A stretch of DNA of 64,000 nt from Cololabis saira (lineage: Eukaryota > Chordata > Actinopteri > Beloniformes > Belonidae). The DNA is taken from positions 30,760,879 to 30,824,878 of the forward strand of contig NC_084596.1 in NCBI RefSeq assembly GCF_033807715.1. The letters are read 5' to 3'. This document shows positions 47,129 through 58,974 of this stretch, in pieces. Made by a program: the position numbers and the translations under genes. The notes beneath the pieces were generated by a model. The model had not been told where the DNA came from and did not search any database. It worked only from the letters and a program-made list of their open reading frames with translations. Positions within the stretch are counted from its first letter, which is position 1. Every line of letters starts with the position of its first letter.

Positions 47129-50100
47129 CTATCGTGGAGAAGACATGCCCAGCAGTCGAAGTCCAGACAGAGTATAGAAAATCAATATTAATAAGGTGAC
47201 AGTAGAGACAAGAAAAGGAGTGGATGTATGCAATATTTAGGTATAGCTGACCTCAGACTCAGTGACATTATAAAATAAGAACAGAGGGAATATTTAAAAG
47301 AAACAACCCATCTTATTCTGCCATCATAATGCTATTTATCATCAAAAACACCTTTAATTAACTTCTGATGACGTTTTACAATAATACAATCAATGCCAGA
47401 AGTATTCAATTGTATTGAGCACAAAAAACAAGAAAATAATACATTGTGAATCATTTGTTGAGAAAATTGCCTTAATATGCCTCCCACCTATTGTCATTTC
47501 CTCCTAATGGCTGAACGGAGTGGGGATAATAGCTGAGACATCCTGCAACTTTATGCTCCCTCTGTTATTAGTGGAATACTTTGTTTTTTTCTCTTCCTCT
47601 TCCCTATTTCATGTCTGCAATTCCAGTCATATTTTTGAAAATTACACAATAACAACATCCAGATTGTTAGCAGTTTGCTTCTGAAGACAATGAAAGAAAG
47701 ACAGCCGAACTCTTATTTCCTTGCATTTTTGTCTATTTTACATTTATAGGCATGCTTTATTTCTTGGAGCCATGCCAAAAATCGATGCAAAAGCATCACC
47801 ACATCTTCCATGTCCTCCTGTCTCCATCCCTGCGACCTGCTGAAGAGTTTGGATAAGAGTCTGTGCCGATTTTGTGCATTTTAACTAGTCAACATAATGT
47901 AACCAGCCACATGCTGGAGTGTGAGGTGTGGTGTGATAGCCGGTGTTGTATCAGGCAGAATAATACAATCCCTCTCAGCTGGCTGACCTTCAGCTCATTT
48001 ATCTTTGCCTTTGCTCACCAGTCAAAGGATCTGTGTGAAATGATAAAGACGTTCAGTATCCTGACGAGTAAACCCGCGGAGGATATGTTGAGGGGATCAG
48101 ACATCATATACATCTGTGAGAGAACAGGGAGAAAAAAAAAAAGATCCTTGTCAATAGCAGCCAACACATCTTTGAAATTATACACATCGATTTGGTAGAA
48201 TGGATCTGATATTGGTTTTCTCAAGGTTTCTGCAGCAGAAGGGTGCTGTTTCCAGATCTGTAGAGAAGTCAAAGTTTTCCTTCGCAATAAAAGAGAGAAA
48301 AGTTTCTTTTTGCAGAGCAGAGGATGTCGTCATGCGTTGCACATATTCTTCTTTTCTGTCTGTTTATTTTAAGTTTTGCTTCATTTTTTCTTCCGTTTTT
48401 GGTTTTGTTTAGAATATAATTGATTAAAAATGAAAAACATTGTTTCTCCTCACTTTTAGTTTAGTTTTAGTTCAACGCTTCATGTATTTTTTGTCTTGTT
48501 TATTCAGGCTGATTGTCTGTTAATTCACCTGTTCAAACAACAAACCATGTATATTTTTTAACTAAACATGTAAATGACATCAGGGAGTTAAACCAATCTC
48601 TGATCAGCTCTCGACTCGAGGCTGAAGTGTTAACATAAGCTTTCTTGGACTCTCTAATTGACATTACCGGTTTCAGGAGCAGATTGCCAGATCCATATTG
48701 GAATGTGGCTGCTCTTTAATCGCGTCAGGAGCTCGGGGATAATATCAGGGAAGATGGAGGCCACGGGCAAGAAAATGAGCGTTATGATGGCTTACTTTCC
48801 CATTTCAAGCCAGCTGCAGTATGTGGATGAAGCCGTGTTTATGATGACCCTTTAAATGCCCACTGGTGTGCAGCACGCACACATGAAAATAAAGTGTAAA
48901 TGTGATGGAAGGCATTAAGGAAACTCACATTTAATGAATATATGAATAGGCCTACAGAATATTGAAACTGAAATCTCCAAAGTACAAAAGAAAATAAGCA
49001 GGAAAAATGGGTTTAGAGGGAGTAATCTCTCATCGGAGGGGGTTAAAATGAACATGAATATCTCACTTTTATCGGAGGTTTGATCTTCTGTGGGAAATGA
49101 CATTTCCACGAACACAGAAGAATGTGGTCATGCAGATGCCCTTGTGTTACTGTTGTGAGCTGCCGAGGACCGTAATGTAGATTCACAGATAGGAGGCAGG
49201 CAGGTGAAGGAATATTCAACTAAACTAAAACCGAAGGTGCTGCATTTACAGGGAGGTTAAAGCAGAATTCCTAAAACATTTCTTCCAAGCTTTTATGATA
49301 ATCTCATTTAATTGTGAGTCTTTAAGTGCAAGTGATATAAATATTTGTGTCTGTGCATAAATTTGGTTGTGGAAAGATCTTGCTCATGTGATTTTAGGAT
49401 TTATTGTCCTGATATTTTGGCACCGGATGACAGCTGGTTTATATATTTACTCTTTAGGCTTCCAATGGATGGAAAACGGCCTTTGGAAGCCTGAAGGAAG
49501 TCAGCTTGTGATTTATCTGTACATATGTACAAGTCTCCATCCTGATCATTTGCATTCAAGGCTGTATGAGCCAATGTGGATACGAGTTCATCCTCAGATA
49601 CAGCAGGGGCTGCGGCATGAGCTTATGCACTATCTGGCCTCTTGTTTGTAGTAAAACTGTTTATTTATTTATTGTTTCCCCTTGGCTCCCAACATAAAGA
49701 AGGAATGGCTTCTGTTACTTTTTCTATTCAGCAGTTTTTTCTTATGCTCGTGAATCCAGAACTGAATTAAACAGATTTATTTTTATCCTTCTCACTGATG
49801 AGATTTTCATTATTCTGTAAAAAAGAAAGAAAGAAGACATTCATTTTATTTATTTCTTTGTTACACCCATTCTCATTTCTGTCAAGTTGTGATACAGTGT
49901 TTTGTATTTGCCATTGACTGATTAGGTAAGGGTCGACACCATCTTTTAAGATGGGAACATTTTTATGGCTAAAAATAAGATTGTCAATTTGTTTCCTACT
50001 AATAAGTCCAATTCCACAATGAATACTGTTGGTAAAACAGATGCAGTGCCGTTGTTATGGATGATGCCCTTGTTCTTGTGTTTATTCCACTTGAATGCTC

Positions 50101-52838
50101 CAACTCAAATATTTTCAGAAGGATACTTCATTGTGACAAGCTGATTAGTTTGATCAACTGGAGCTTAGATGTTTTAGACTTTAGATCTTGGACTCAGCAG
50201 ATAGAGATGGTCCTCTTCTGACCATGATAGCAATAGTTTGATCCCCAGCCCCGTCGACATATACATCAGCAAAACATTGAACACCATGTGTAATACATGA
50301 GTATTAATATTTAAGTTATTTAGTGACGTAAGTAGAAAATAAGTAGTAGAAAATTGTTCAAATCAGTAGGTTACTCAAAATATTGTGCCAGCAACAGACT
50401 CATATGAGGCTTAAAAATTTACTTACAAACTTAATTAAGAGACTAACTTTCAGTAAAATGCCGTTGCAATCTTCAATGTAATCAAGTTTAACTGAATCTG
50501 TTGGGTTTTTTTTACCTATGACAAAGTAGTTGTTATAAAAAGCAGAACCAGATCAACAACAAGCATCTGAACCAAGGCGAGGATGGGAATCAGGCCAACA
50601 ATGCACTTAGTCATAGACGTATAAGCAGATAAAACTGCTAATGAACACTAAGGGTCCTTATTGCTTTCTTCTGCTGTATCAGAGTTGTGACTCTTGAAAG
50701 AAACGGCTTTAATACTTTTCCTGTCTGACAAAATAACTGAAGTCAATTGTTATGTGTCCTCTCACATTTTGTTTTGTGTGTAGAGTACAGTACGTTGGTG
50801 CTCTTTCTCTGCTTTCTTCCGCTCTTTCAGCATCTGAAGGAGGAAATAAAGGCAAACATTCGGCAGTTTCCAACATGCTTCTCCAGCACTTTGAATTACT
50901 CAAAGAAATTGGATATTTTCAAGGCATATTTCGAGGATAACATCCCTCTGCGTGTTGGCTGAGATGAAGTCCATTACTGTGCTTTGGTTTAGAAATTCAT
51001 CATGTTTGTCACCGCAAACACAAGCAAAAATATGCTTACATTCACAGAGTGGGAATGCCTCAGCTCAGCAATGTTACGCTCGCATGTGGGAGTGCGACTG
51101 AGCTCGTGGGGATTAAGTCAGGGCATCAGACTGAATTATACAAAGACATGTTCGCACTTAAAGAGCCTAAACTTTGAGTGCAAAATTGCAGGATATTGAG
51201 CAACTTGCAGTAGTTTGAACAGTTTTACTGTTTTATAAACTACTGTATCTCTACTTTCCAGCCTGCTGTTGTATCTCCTCTTGCCTGTTTGTTTCTGTTC
51301 CTGTTACCTGTCTTTGCCCCCGCTTACCCACCACCTTGTGTCTCCTAGAGAGACCGTGGCACCGCTGATGACTCAGGGGAACGTGGGTATGTGCGTGTCA
51401 GAGGAGGTAATTCAGGGAATCATTGCCATTCTTCCTTGTCCTTCTATGTGATGGATTACCAGGCTCACAAGACAATTCACAGAGTCTGAAAATAACTGCC
51501 TTCGAGGACTGTATAACCCCTCTGCATAACTGGGAATCATTCTTTTCCTTGCATTGATTAGCACACTGCTATGTAGCATGAAAACGTATCAATTAGCAAT
51601 GTTTCATTTACAAAACCCTGATCTCAGCGCCGGTGTTTGCACAATTCCAAATGACTGTCGGGCTAAAATAGTTGTTTAGTTTTTCAATGCATAAGGCTTT
51701 TTGTAAACACTTTGGTCAGCACAAGCGTGACACATAATAGTCCTTTGTGTCAATTACCAGTAGAGTTGCCTGCTCTTACAATAGCTGTGACCATAAACAG
51801 CATGAGAATGAATACCCAGTACTCTCCGGAGAAGTATCACTAATGCCATTGATCGGTTAAGGGTTTTACAAACTCAGGGTCGGGTGGCTCGAGTTTAGAA
51901 AAACACAGTTGTAAAGAAAGAACTTCATATGGATTTTAAAAATTCGATTTGGACTGATTTGCTGCATCATCTCTGAAAGCGACGTTTTCAGTTGTTTCCA
52001 AGAACTCTAAGGTTAAAGATACAACATTTAAAATGTATATTCAAAGACAGAAATTGGAGAACATTTGTGTTGGTTGTCTTTTTATGAACTCAACGCTGCG
52101 GTTGCATGTGCATATTTTATGTATGTGCTTTGGACTTTGGAGGGGTCAAACTTCCAGGTTTTCCTCCAATGAATAAACCATGTTCTTTACCCCCATGAGG
52201 AGAGGGGAAAGACAAGAGTAATTCTCTCTGTGGTTTCCTAAAATAAAGCATTATAGAGACCTTTATGAGCTGCTAGAAGCTTGGTTTCACTTTTGGTGCT
52301 GGCTTCAGTTCTTTTGACCTGACATTCTGTGCAGGAAATTGTGATTATTACGTTTTTCTGTTTTCACAGTTTGAAGAATTGCATGGTATGAAGCCACAAC
52401 AGGTTTGGGCAAGCAGGTTGGAGATTATCACAAGGTCCATGAGGATACTGACCTTGCCGTTAATGGGTTTAGGATCTGCTTTTACAGGAAACCTCAGTAA
52501 AAGACCAATGCAGACACTCAAATAGTAGGAATTCCTATTATTATTATTATGGTATCAATGGTTTTTGCCTCTTAAACATGAACTGGTGTATGTATACCAA
52601 AGCAAGCCCCCCTGCGTGTTTACACAGTACAATTAAAATAAACACAAGAAACTAGTGCTAGTTAGATTTCATGTCCCGTACTCTGATCATCACCTTGCCC
52701 TAACCTCCAGACTAAACATTTTGCATCTCATAAAAGAAGAGATGCACAAGAACATCATATGCATCATATGCCTAAACCGGCTTGCTAATTAGACCATAAT
52801 GTCACACAATGACAATTTAGGGATAAATAGCTGTTTAT
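47129..52838 (+). other. Putative b4galt2 intron; one unidentified exon-like segment
   Basis: No recognisable gene. An exon-like segment on the minus strand is listed separately at 48019-48113. Segments after good polypyrimidine tracts at 50831 and 51349 were examined and not accepted. A tRNA-SINE-like 'agtttgatccccagccc' occurs near 50236-50252 without a full repeat. Confidence 0.45.
48019..48113 (-). other. Unidentified exon-like segment
   Basis: On the minus strand a strong polypyrimidine tract (eleven or so T, then CTCCCTGTTCTCTCACAG) is followed by a 95-bp open segment and a good donor, CTG|GTGAGC. The frame reads MYMMSDPLNISS, then AGLLVRILNVFIISHRSFD, and the same frame is open further upstream. 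I do not recognise the protein. It could be a nested gene's exon, a conserved element or chance. Three strong features coincide, but only one candidate exon was found. Confidence 0.22.
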
Positions 52839-53760
52839 ATGTCGTGGACATCCCTCCTTCTGAATGACAACGTTCCAAGCTGCTGTTGTGAATGTAGTAT
52901 CTCCAGTCGTCTCTGCAGCTAGAGGGAGCTCTAGGCTCCAAGGATGGGTTTACCCGTCTAGAAGGCTATATAAAAGCAAGAGTTGTGATATCATTGCCTG
53001 TCTGTGCTGCCTACCATTGTGTAAGTAAAGAGCAGCTCCCGGGTCTGGCACTCAGAAGGCGTGCCGATTTTTTCCAGTGGCCAGTCGCGGTACTGCAACA
53101 GAAAATCCCATGGGACCCAGAAAGCTTTTTTCCCATAGACCGCAATTGTAAAAGAGAAGCCTCTAAAACTGTTCACAGGACACCTCCAGCTGTAATCACC
53201 GGCAATTACTAATCTTTGTATTCTATATTTTTAAGTCATGGACTTTATATCCGTCAAAAATGTTTTATAACGGCCAGAAAAGTCAAAGAAAAGTCTCTTT
53301 CTGGGCGTGACGTCACGGCTGACGTCACAGCCGTGTCCGTGCATTCCACGGATGTATTATATTAATATATATCATGTAATTATATTATATTAATACATTG
53401 ATAATATATGTAATACTGTACATGTAATAATATACATGAATTAATATATTATATTAATACATATTATATTAATACTTGCGTCATTGCCCCGGGGCATGAT
53501 GGGAGGCCCCAGAGCATCATGGGAGGTGACTCAACTGCGCATGCTCTATGGGCCCGTGTACCAGGAAGTAAACCAGGAAGTCAGAAATTTTTTCGGCACA
53601 TGCGCTGGCTGAGCAGAATGCATTGAAATGAATGGGCGGCCATTTTTGGCACTGTATCCAGTTATATAATACATCCATGGTCTGTGCTGCCTACCATTTG
53701 TAAGTAAAGAGCCACAAAATTATCTTGTACCTGTGTGGTTTATTTGATCTACTTAGGGTT
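52839..53760 (+). mobile_element. Possible LTR-like repeat interrupted by a 647-bp insert
   Basis: A TATA-like CTATATAAAAGC (52967-52978) lies upstream of GTCTGTGCTGCCTACCATTG and GTAAGTAAAGAGC (53000-53033). An almost identical 33-base copy recurs at 53680-53712, followed by 'cacaaaattatcttgtacct'. The stretch between the copies reads like a separate fish repeat ('ggcactcagaaggcgtgccg' and onward). This arrangement fits a solo LTR or similar unit with an insertion or duplication across its transcription-start region. The limits are guesses. Confidence 0.3.
53347..53475. repeat. AT-rich tandem-like tract
   Basis: Units resembling TATATTATATTAATA recur at least four times with short spacers across about 130 bases, consisting almost wholly of A and T. 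It lies inside the insert between the two 33-base direct repeats. Confidence 0.7.
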
Positions 53761-55252
53761 AAAAGGCTAAAGTGATATTGTGCAAACTTTTTTCTTAGGC
53801 GATTTTCCCTCAGGTTACTATCAAGTTTTTTTTTTGTTTTTTTTTTTATAAAATGGTTTCAGAGGAATATGGTCGTTTTTGAAGGAGCAATATCAGCTCA
53901 AGTTCCCTTTTGAGGATGAATACTGAATGAATACTTCGTATATCCCTGAATCAGAGAGTTCCTTGGAAGCATGTTGTACGTATTTAACAACTGTTTAAGA
54001 AATGTTAACAGTCTAAGGACTAGGTTGTACTGGACTGTAGAGTTGGTAAATAAATGGTATTTATGGAGCACATTTAAACGCAGCTTTACCAGTTAGATTG
54101 TTAAGCGGTTTTCATTGATTATCTGTTCAGGGATTTTAGAGCAGGTCTGAAATTAGGGCTTCATGGTGCAGCAGTGTAGGTTTTTGTTTGCAAGGACAAG
54201 ATGCCCTGCTCCCACCACCGTAATGTTGCAGAGAGACTTACTGCAAATCATTTCACCTCAGACAAGACAACTGCGTTACCTGTGTCTACATCCACATCTG
54301 TCAACCAGCAATCTGACGGTGCTGCTTTCATCACTGAAATACAAAATCCCTCGGTGCGTGACTTTGCAGGAATAACTGGATTCATTTCATGAAGAGTACA
54401 GCTGGTGCTTGGGAGGTTAAAGGGTCAAATAAACAATCTTGTTCCCCAACTCTGAAGGGACTATATATGCATCTATTTCAGTGCAAGTGAGTAACACGCG
54501 ATTCATTTCATCTTTATTAAGATTTAACACTACTCCGAGGAGGTTAGAGAGTTATGCACCAACTGAAAGAACTCAGGACTAAGTGCAACTTTGGTGCATT
54601 GATAATGTTCAGAGCCCACGGTGAGGATCACTACAAACATCTGCCTCATTTTTCCTCTGGTAGTTTTACCACCGTCACTTGAGAAAGCTGTGAATAATGG
54701 GTGCACCATAACCAGTTTATCATAGCCAGATTGACTTTCTTCCTCCTCTGCTACCATGCTCACCTATCTGTCAGCTCAGCTGCTCTGTAAGGAAGAGATA
54801 CCCGTACCATGAAGGTGCAAGGTACAATTTAGCCATGCTGTTTTAACCACAGCTTGAAGGCAACCTGAATATTTAAAAGGCCTCATATTATGCTTAAATT
54901 GTTGTATACTCAGTTTTCAGGGGGTGTAGTTGTCATTTTAAGAGGTGCAGGATTGATTAAAAAGTAAATAAATCTTTTGAATTTCCACTTTTATTTTTCT
55001 AAACAATCTCTCGACATAACCTTCCACTGCATCTTCAGATTAGTCCTCCAGATCAACCCAGCCCATGTTTCCATCCCCATGTGGCCTCATCCCCGGCCAC
55101 TTAAGAGATGATTAATTTAAAAAATAAACATCCTCTAATTATCTCTGGCAAGAGACTGGCAGTCTGACTGGTTGATGAATTTAAGCAATGACAGCAGAGT
55201 GAGGAGGAGCCCGAACACCACAGTCAAGAAATGGCACGATAAACAGAAAGTT
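53761..55252 (+). other. Putative b4galt2 intron, no gene seen
   Basis: No exon or RNA gene was recognised. A T-rich run lies at 53827-53850. Confidence 0.5.
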
Positions 55253-55253
55253 T

Positions 55254-55368
55254 AAGTCTGAATTTTGGTTCTGCGTTAAACCAACGCAGAACCTACGCCG
55301 TTGTCGTGACGCCGTCATGAACCCTTCGGACTTCTCCGTCACTCCATTTCGCCGTGGTGCAATACAGC
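55254..55368 (+). repeat. Left end of a Harbinger-like MITE, interrupted
   Basis: AGTCTGAATTTTGGTTCTGC and the following AACGCAGAACCTACGCCG resemble the end of the foldback MITE at 44816-44957. The sequence continues through the hAT insertion site and appears to resume at 55985. No matching right end was found within 1.5 kb, so this is a truncated or larger relative. Confidence 0.5.
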
Positions 55369-55976
55369 TAGGGCTGGGCGATATGGACCAAAAGTCATAT
55401 CTCGATATTTTCTAGCTGAATGGCGATACTCTATATATATCGATATTTTTTCTGTGCCATAATTGGGGTTTCCCCCAAAGCATTATAGCATAGCATCTCT
55501 GTTAGCTTCATTTTTTTCTGAGGCAAACCCTTAAAAAAACAGTCAGTTTTAATACAATGTCTAGCCAAATGTCACACAGGTTCCTTTATTAACAGAGGCC
55601 TGCACAATATCAAAATGTATAAAACAAATGAAATAAAAATAAACTGCCTGCATATATAGAATAAAAATGCTTTTTGAATAAAATAAAACAAATATCCCTT
55701 TCCTGCATAACAATTAAATTAAAATACACTGTGCAATTAATACAATGTAGACAGTAACAGGCAGACTTTTCCACTGAGGTTGACAGTTGTGCAAATAACA
55801 AAACATTTGTGCAAATCTCAAATAAAACATTCAAGTCAATTTGTCACAAAATAAGCTATATCAAAATCATATATATTTTTTTTTTTTAAATCGATATAAA
55901 CGATATTGTCTCGTACCATATCGCGTTTGAAAATATATCGATATATATTAAAATCTCGATATATCGCCCAGCCCTA
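55369..55976. mobile_element. hAT-type non-autonomous element with 8-bp target duplication
   Basis: The left terminus TAGGGCTGGGCGATAT and the complement of the right terminus TAGGGCTGGGCGATAT match perfectly. The 8-bp direct repeat AATACAGC flanks both ends (55361-55368 and 55977-55984), the signature of hAT elements. The 608-bp interior has repeated CGATAT motifs and no transposase. It is a common fish family. Confidence 0.93.
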
Positions 55977-55984
55977 AATACAGC

Positions 55985-56589
55985 CCCAGAGCGCTACAAT
56001 ACATGCTTGCCGGTGTATTGTAGTGAGGCGTGAATGGGTTGGAGAATGGACTGAGAACTTTCTTTGTTTGTTCAACTTTTTGGGTCTCAGATGCTCTTGG
56101 AGTGGGCAAAGGTGCGTGATTGTCATCAGGCTTGGGCTTACTGCTCTTGGGCTGAGGTTTTGGATCTGAGCCTTGTGATCCATCCCATGTCACTAATGTT
56201 TCACCTGAGTGACCATTGTTGTCATTAGCGAGGGGAAGCGGTGGTAGGCCTCGAGGTTCAGAAAGCCCAATCTAAGACTGCACATATTCCTGCGTTCTTT
56301 TTCTTTTTACTTCGTCTGATACTGATTTTCTGCTCCCACACTCTGCCTCTTCTTCTAGGACTGCTGCTTCGGCTACTGCAATGTCTGCTTCTCTGTATAG
56401 CGTTAGCGCTTCAAGCTCTGCATCAATTCTTGTTTTTTCCACTTTTAGCTGTACTTCCTTACTTGCATATGAAGCCCTCACCTTCGCTGCCTCTGCTTTG
56501 GCTCGAGCACGGGCGACGCTGCTCAGTGATGAAGATGTGCCGGACGTTGAAGCTTTCTCTGACTTGTTGCTGGCTGCCATTTTGTCCAT
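55985..56589 (-). pseudogene. Gag-like retroelement protein fragment with one in-frame stop
   Basis: On the minus strand a frame opens with MDKMAASNKSEKAS at 56589. It runs through a serine-rich patch and then an Ala/Glu/Lys/Arg-rich segment (RARAKAEAAKVRASYA at about residues 27-42) likely to form a coiled coil to about residue 85. A single TAG at 56272-56274 stops it. The same frame then stays open, Pro/Lys-rich, to the hAT insertion site. The pattern resembles N-terminal gag-like proteins of fish BEL/Pao-type LTR elements, from memory. No protease, reverse transcriptase or LTR was found. The stop and the loss of the rest make it a dead fragment. Confidence 0.45.
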
Positions 56590-56962
56590 GATGAAGCATC
56601 AAATGCTGCCTTTTCACTGTAGCGTCATCGATATGACACCGAGTTAAACCACCAAAGAAGGACCGGGATCACATGTGTGGGATGTGTTATTGAGGCTTTA
56701 ATTTCCCTCTTCAGATGGTGAAAAGGCATTGCCTTGTTAATACTTCAAGGTGGATGAAACAGATTTGACACACGGCCGTTACGCCCGCCATCTTGTTTAC
56801 GACGAGAACGCCGGACCGGAAGTTGATACTTTGTTTAGCTTCAGACTTTTCCGATCACAGTGATCAAACAGATAAGGACAGCTAAATTTCCCCTATTTGC
56901 CGGTCACGGGGCCTGTATGCAAGGGTCGCTTTCCAGAATGGCATAAATAAACTGTTCACATC
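56590..56962. other. Sequence upstream of the gag-like fragment
   Basis: On the minus strand this would be the 5' side of the gag-like frame. A CpG-richer patch lies at about 56768-56825 ('acgcccgccatcttgtttac'). It may belong to the same retroelement, but no LTR end was defined. Confidence 0.35.
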
Positions 56963-56966
56963 TTAA

Positions 56967-57212
56967 AGCAGCACAATGTAACTTTCAGCTTTTGTTGAGT
57001 TTGGCGGCTCCCTTGGATAAAAGCGGTAGTGCTTTACCAGTAGTGTGGAAGGGTTCCTACCATGCACCTCAAAGTTACATAGTGCCAGTGAAGGCGATAC
57101 AGACCCCTCAGACCATGACAGAGGTGTCATTAAACCTGTTGGAAGTTGATGTACCATCACAATGATGATGATGAAATATTAGATTAAGGTGGAAAAGTTA
57201 CATTGTGCTGCT
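56967..57212. mobile_element. TTAA-flanked MITE (T2/Kolobok-like)
   Basis: AGCAGCACAATGTAACTTT at the left and its exact complement at the right (19 bp) bound 246 bp. TTAA lies on both sides (56963-56966 and 57213-57216). The interior is non-coding. TTAA duplications occur in both piggyBac and Kolobok superfamilies. The TTAAAG start leans to T2/Kolobok. Confidence 0.85.
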
Positions 57213-57216
57213 TTAA

Positions 57217-58974
57217 CAGTTCACTTTGGATAAACAAGGCCTGTGACGTTTACATCGTTAGTACAGTTCACTTGAGCTGGTCTGCCATTTGTCGGGGAGC
57301 GTCCTCAGGGAGCAGTCTCTCAGCATCTCAGAGCATTTTGTTCAGATTTTGAAACCCAACTTTACGTTTCAATTCAATTATCTCAAGGCACTTTATACAG
57401 ACAACTTTCAAAGTTTACAAAGTTAAATATAATCCAGTAAAATACAAATTATTAATCAATCCAAGTGAAATGATTATCGAATTCAGGCATATTTGGCTAA
57501 GTGCTTAATTATCGTTGGGTCATGTGACAAACGTAAAATGCATGTTCATTTCTGCTTTGTTGTGACTTTAACTGTAACTATAACTTTCATGAAAACTGAA
57601 TTTATCAGTAAAAATAGCAGCCTTTTTTATATTAATAAGTATAAAGCCCAATCATGTGAAAGTTTCCATTTTGTTTTCATTCCTTCTGCCACACATTTAC
57701 ACTGGGCAGCACTGAAAAATTGGAGACATGTCTCTTCACTTCTCACCCCTCGCAGCCCTGATAACCGCAGGGTTTATAAGGTTTCACGAAAATGCATCCA
57801 TCACATTGAACACTTCTCTTTTCTCAACTAAACACTGGAAAACATTATCTAGTGATACTTTTTTTTTTTTTTAAGATGCTGTTAGAACTTTAAAGGCAAG
57901 CAGATGGTTGACTCTGTTTTTGGATGTCAGGGACTGTAGGATATAATGGTGTTAGCAACCGTTAAAACATGTAAAAACAGGAGGGAATTAATTCCATTAA
58001 AAAACGATTTACAAACCACCAAATGCAGGTTCACGGTCACAGATTCAGAAGAACAGCCTCACCCATCACAGGAAGATGAATTGCCAATTCAAACTTTAAC
58101 ACTTGCACACTTCAGTTTTTATGTGCACAAACCACTGGAGTTCAGCTCTCCTTAACCAGTTGATACCAATTTAATTCAAATGTAATCAGAAGTATTTATC
58201 AAAGCTTTCATTTTTCTGTTTAGTGAGAAACACTTAAGGTGAATGTGAGGTTGAGGCTGCTTCACGTTGCCTTACAGCACCCCCATTTCCCTGCGCTATC
58301 GCTGCCTTATACGCTTCCTTCCACTGAAAGACCTTCATTTGTGGTAAATATGCACTGTGGAGAAGGCTTCAGAGAGACTGAATCACTCTGCTCAGTGGGA
58401 TGTTTCCATTTCCCATCACCGTCCTCCTTCTTTTTATAATACTACCCCCTCCACCCACCCATCATATGTTTGACCTTTAAAATCAGCAGAATGGAGGGCA
58501 GCTTCTGTTGGGGTTTAATTATAAACTGACACAAGGTCACATCACATCACTGAGGGCGCTCGCATATTATTCAAAGATTTCGGGCCGATGACGTCTTGTT
58601 GCTAGGCTACTACACTTGGACAGGTGAGGAAGAAGTATATCAATTAAGAAAAGAGTAGAGAATTAAATTTGGCAAGGATTGTAAAAAATGATACTCGGAG
58701 CAAGCCTATTCAATGTAATAAAATTGGATGGATTTTTTTTTTTTTTTAGCATGTTGCTTGAAAAGACAGCGAAAACGAGTCAATTGGAGAGTGTGTTGTG
58801 AAGAGTAAATTCAAATTGTACTGTAGCCTGTCAGCAAAACACCAAATACATCTCCCATGCACAGGAATGGTTTGAGTGCTGTCCTCATTTAAATTTTAGG
58901 AGAAAAAGTCAGGGTCTTTAACTGTTGATTCAAGCATCAGCTTCAGCCATCCACACTACAAATTATATTTACGC
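57217..58974 (+). other. Putative b4galt2 intron, no gene seen
   Basis: Includes a short retroposon-like patch 'ctcaaggcactttatacaga' near 57383-57402, like an antisense part of a common fish repeat. No exon or RNA gene was recognised. Confidence 0.45.

Noticed and set aside
48658..48855. Protein-like frames on both strands
   Set aside because: Both strands read plausibly, which argues for chance. The splice sites are weak and no family is recognised.
50150..50260. tRNA-like sequence with a B-box-like 'gtttgatcccc'
   Set aside because: No matching A box, acceptor stem or cloverleaf. Probably a SINE relic or chance.
50842..50940. Possible + strand exon after 'ccgctctttcag'
   Set aside because: The acceptor is good, but two frames are equally open, neither matches B4GALT or any protein I know, and no clear donor follows.
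51349..51410. Possible + strand exon after 'gtgtctcctag'
   Set aside because: Flanking signals look plausible, but the peptide is unrecognised and too short to support.
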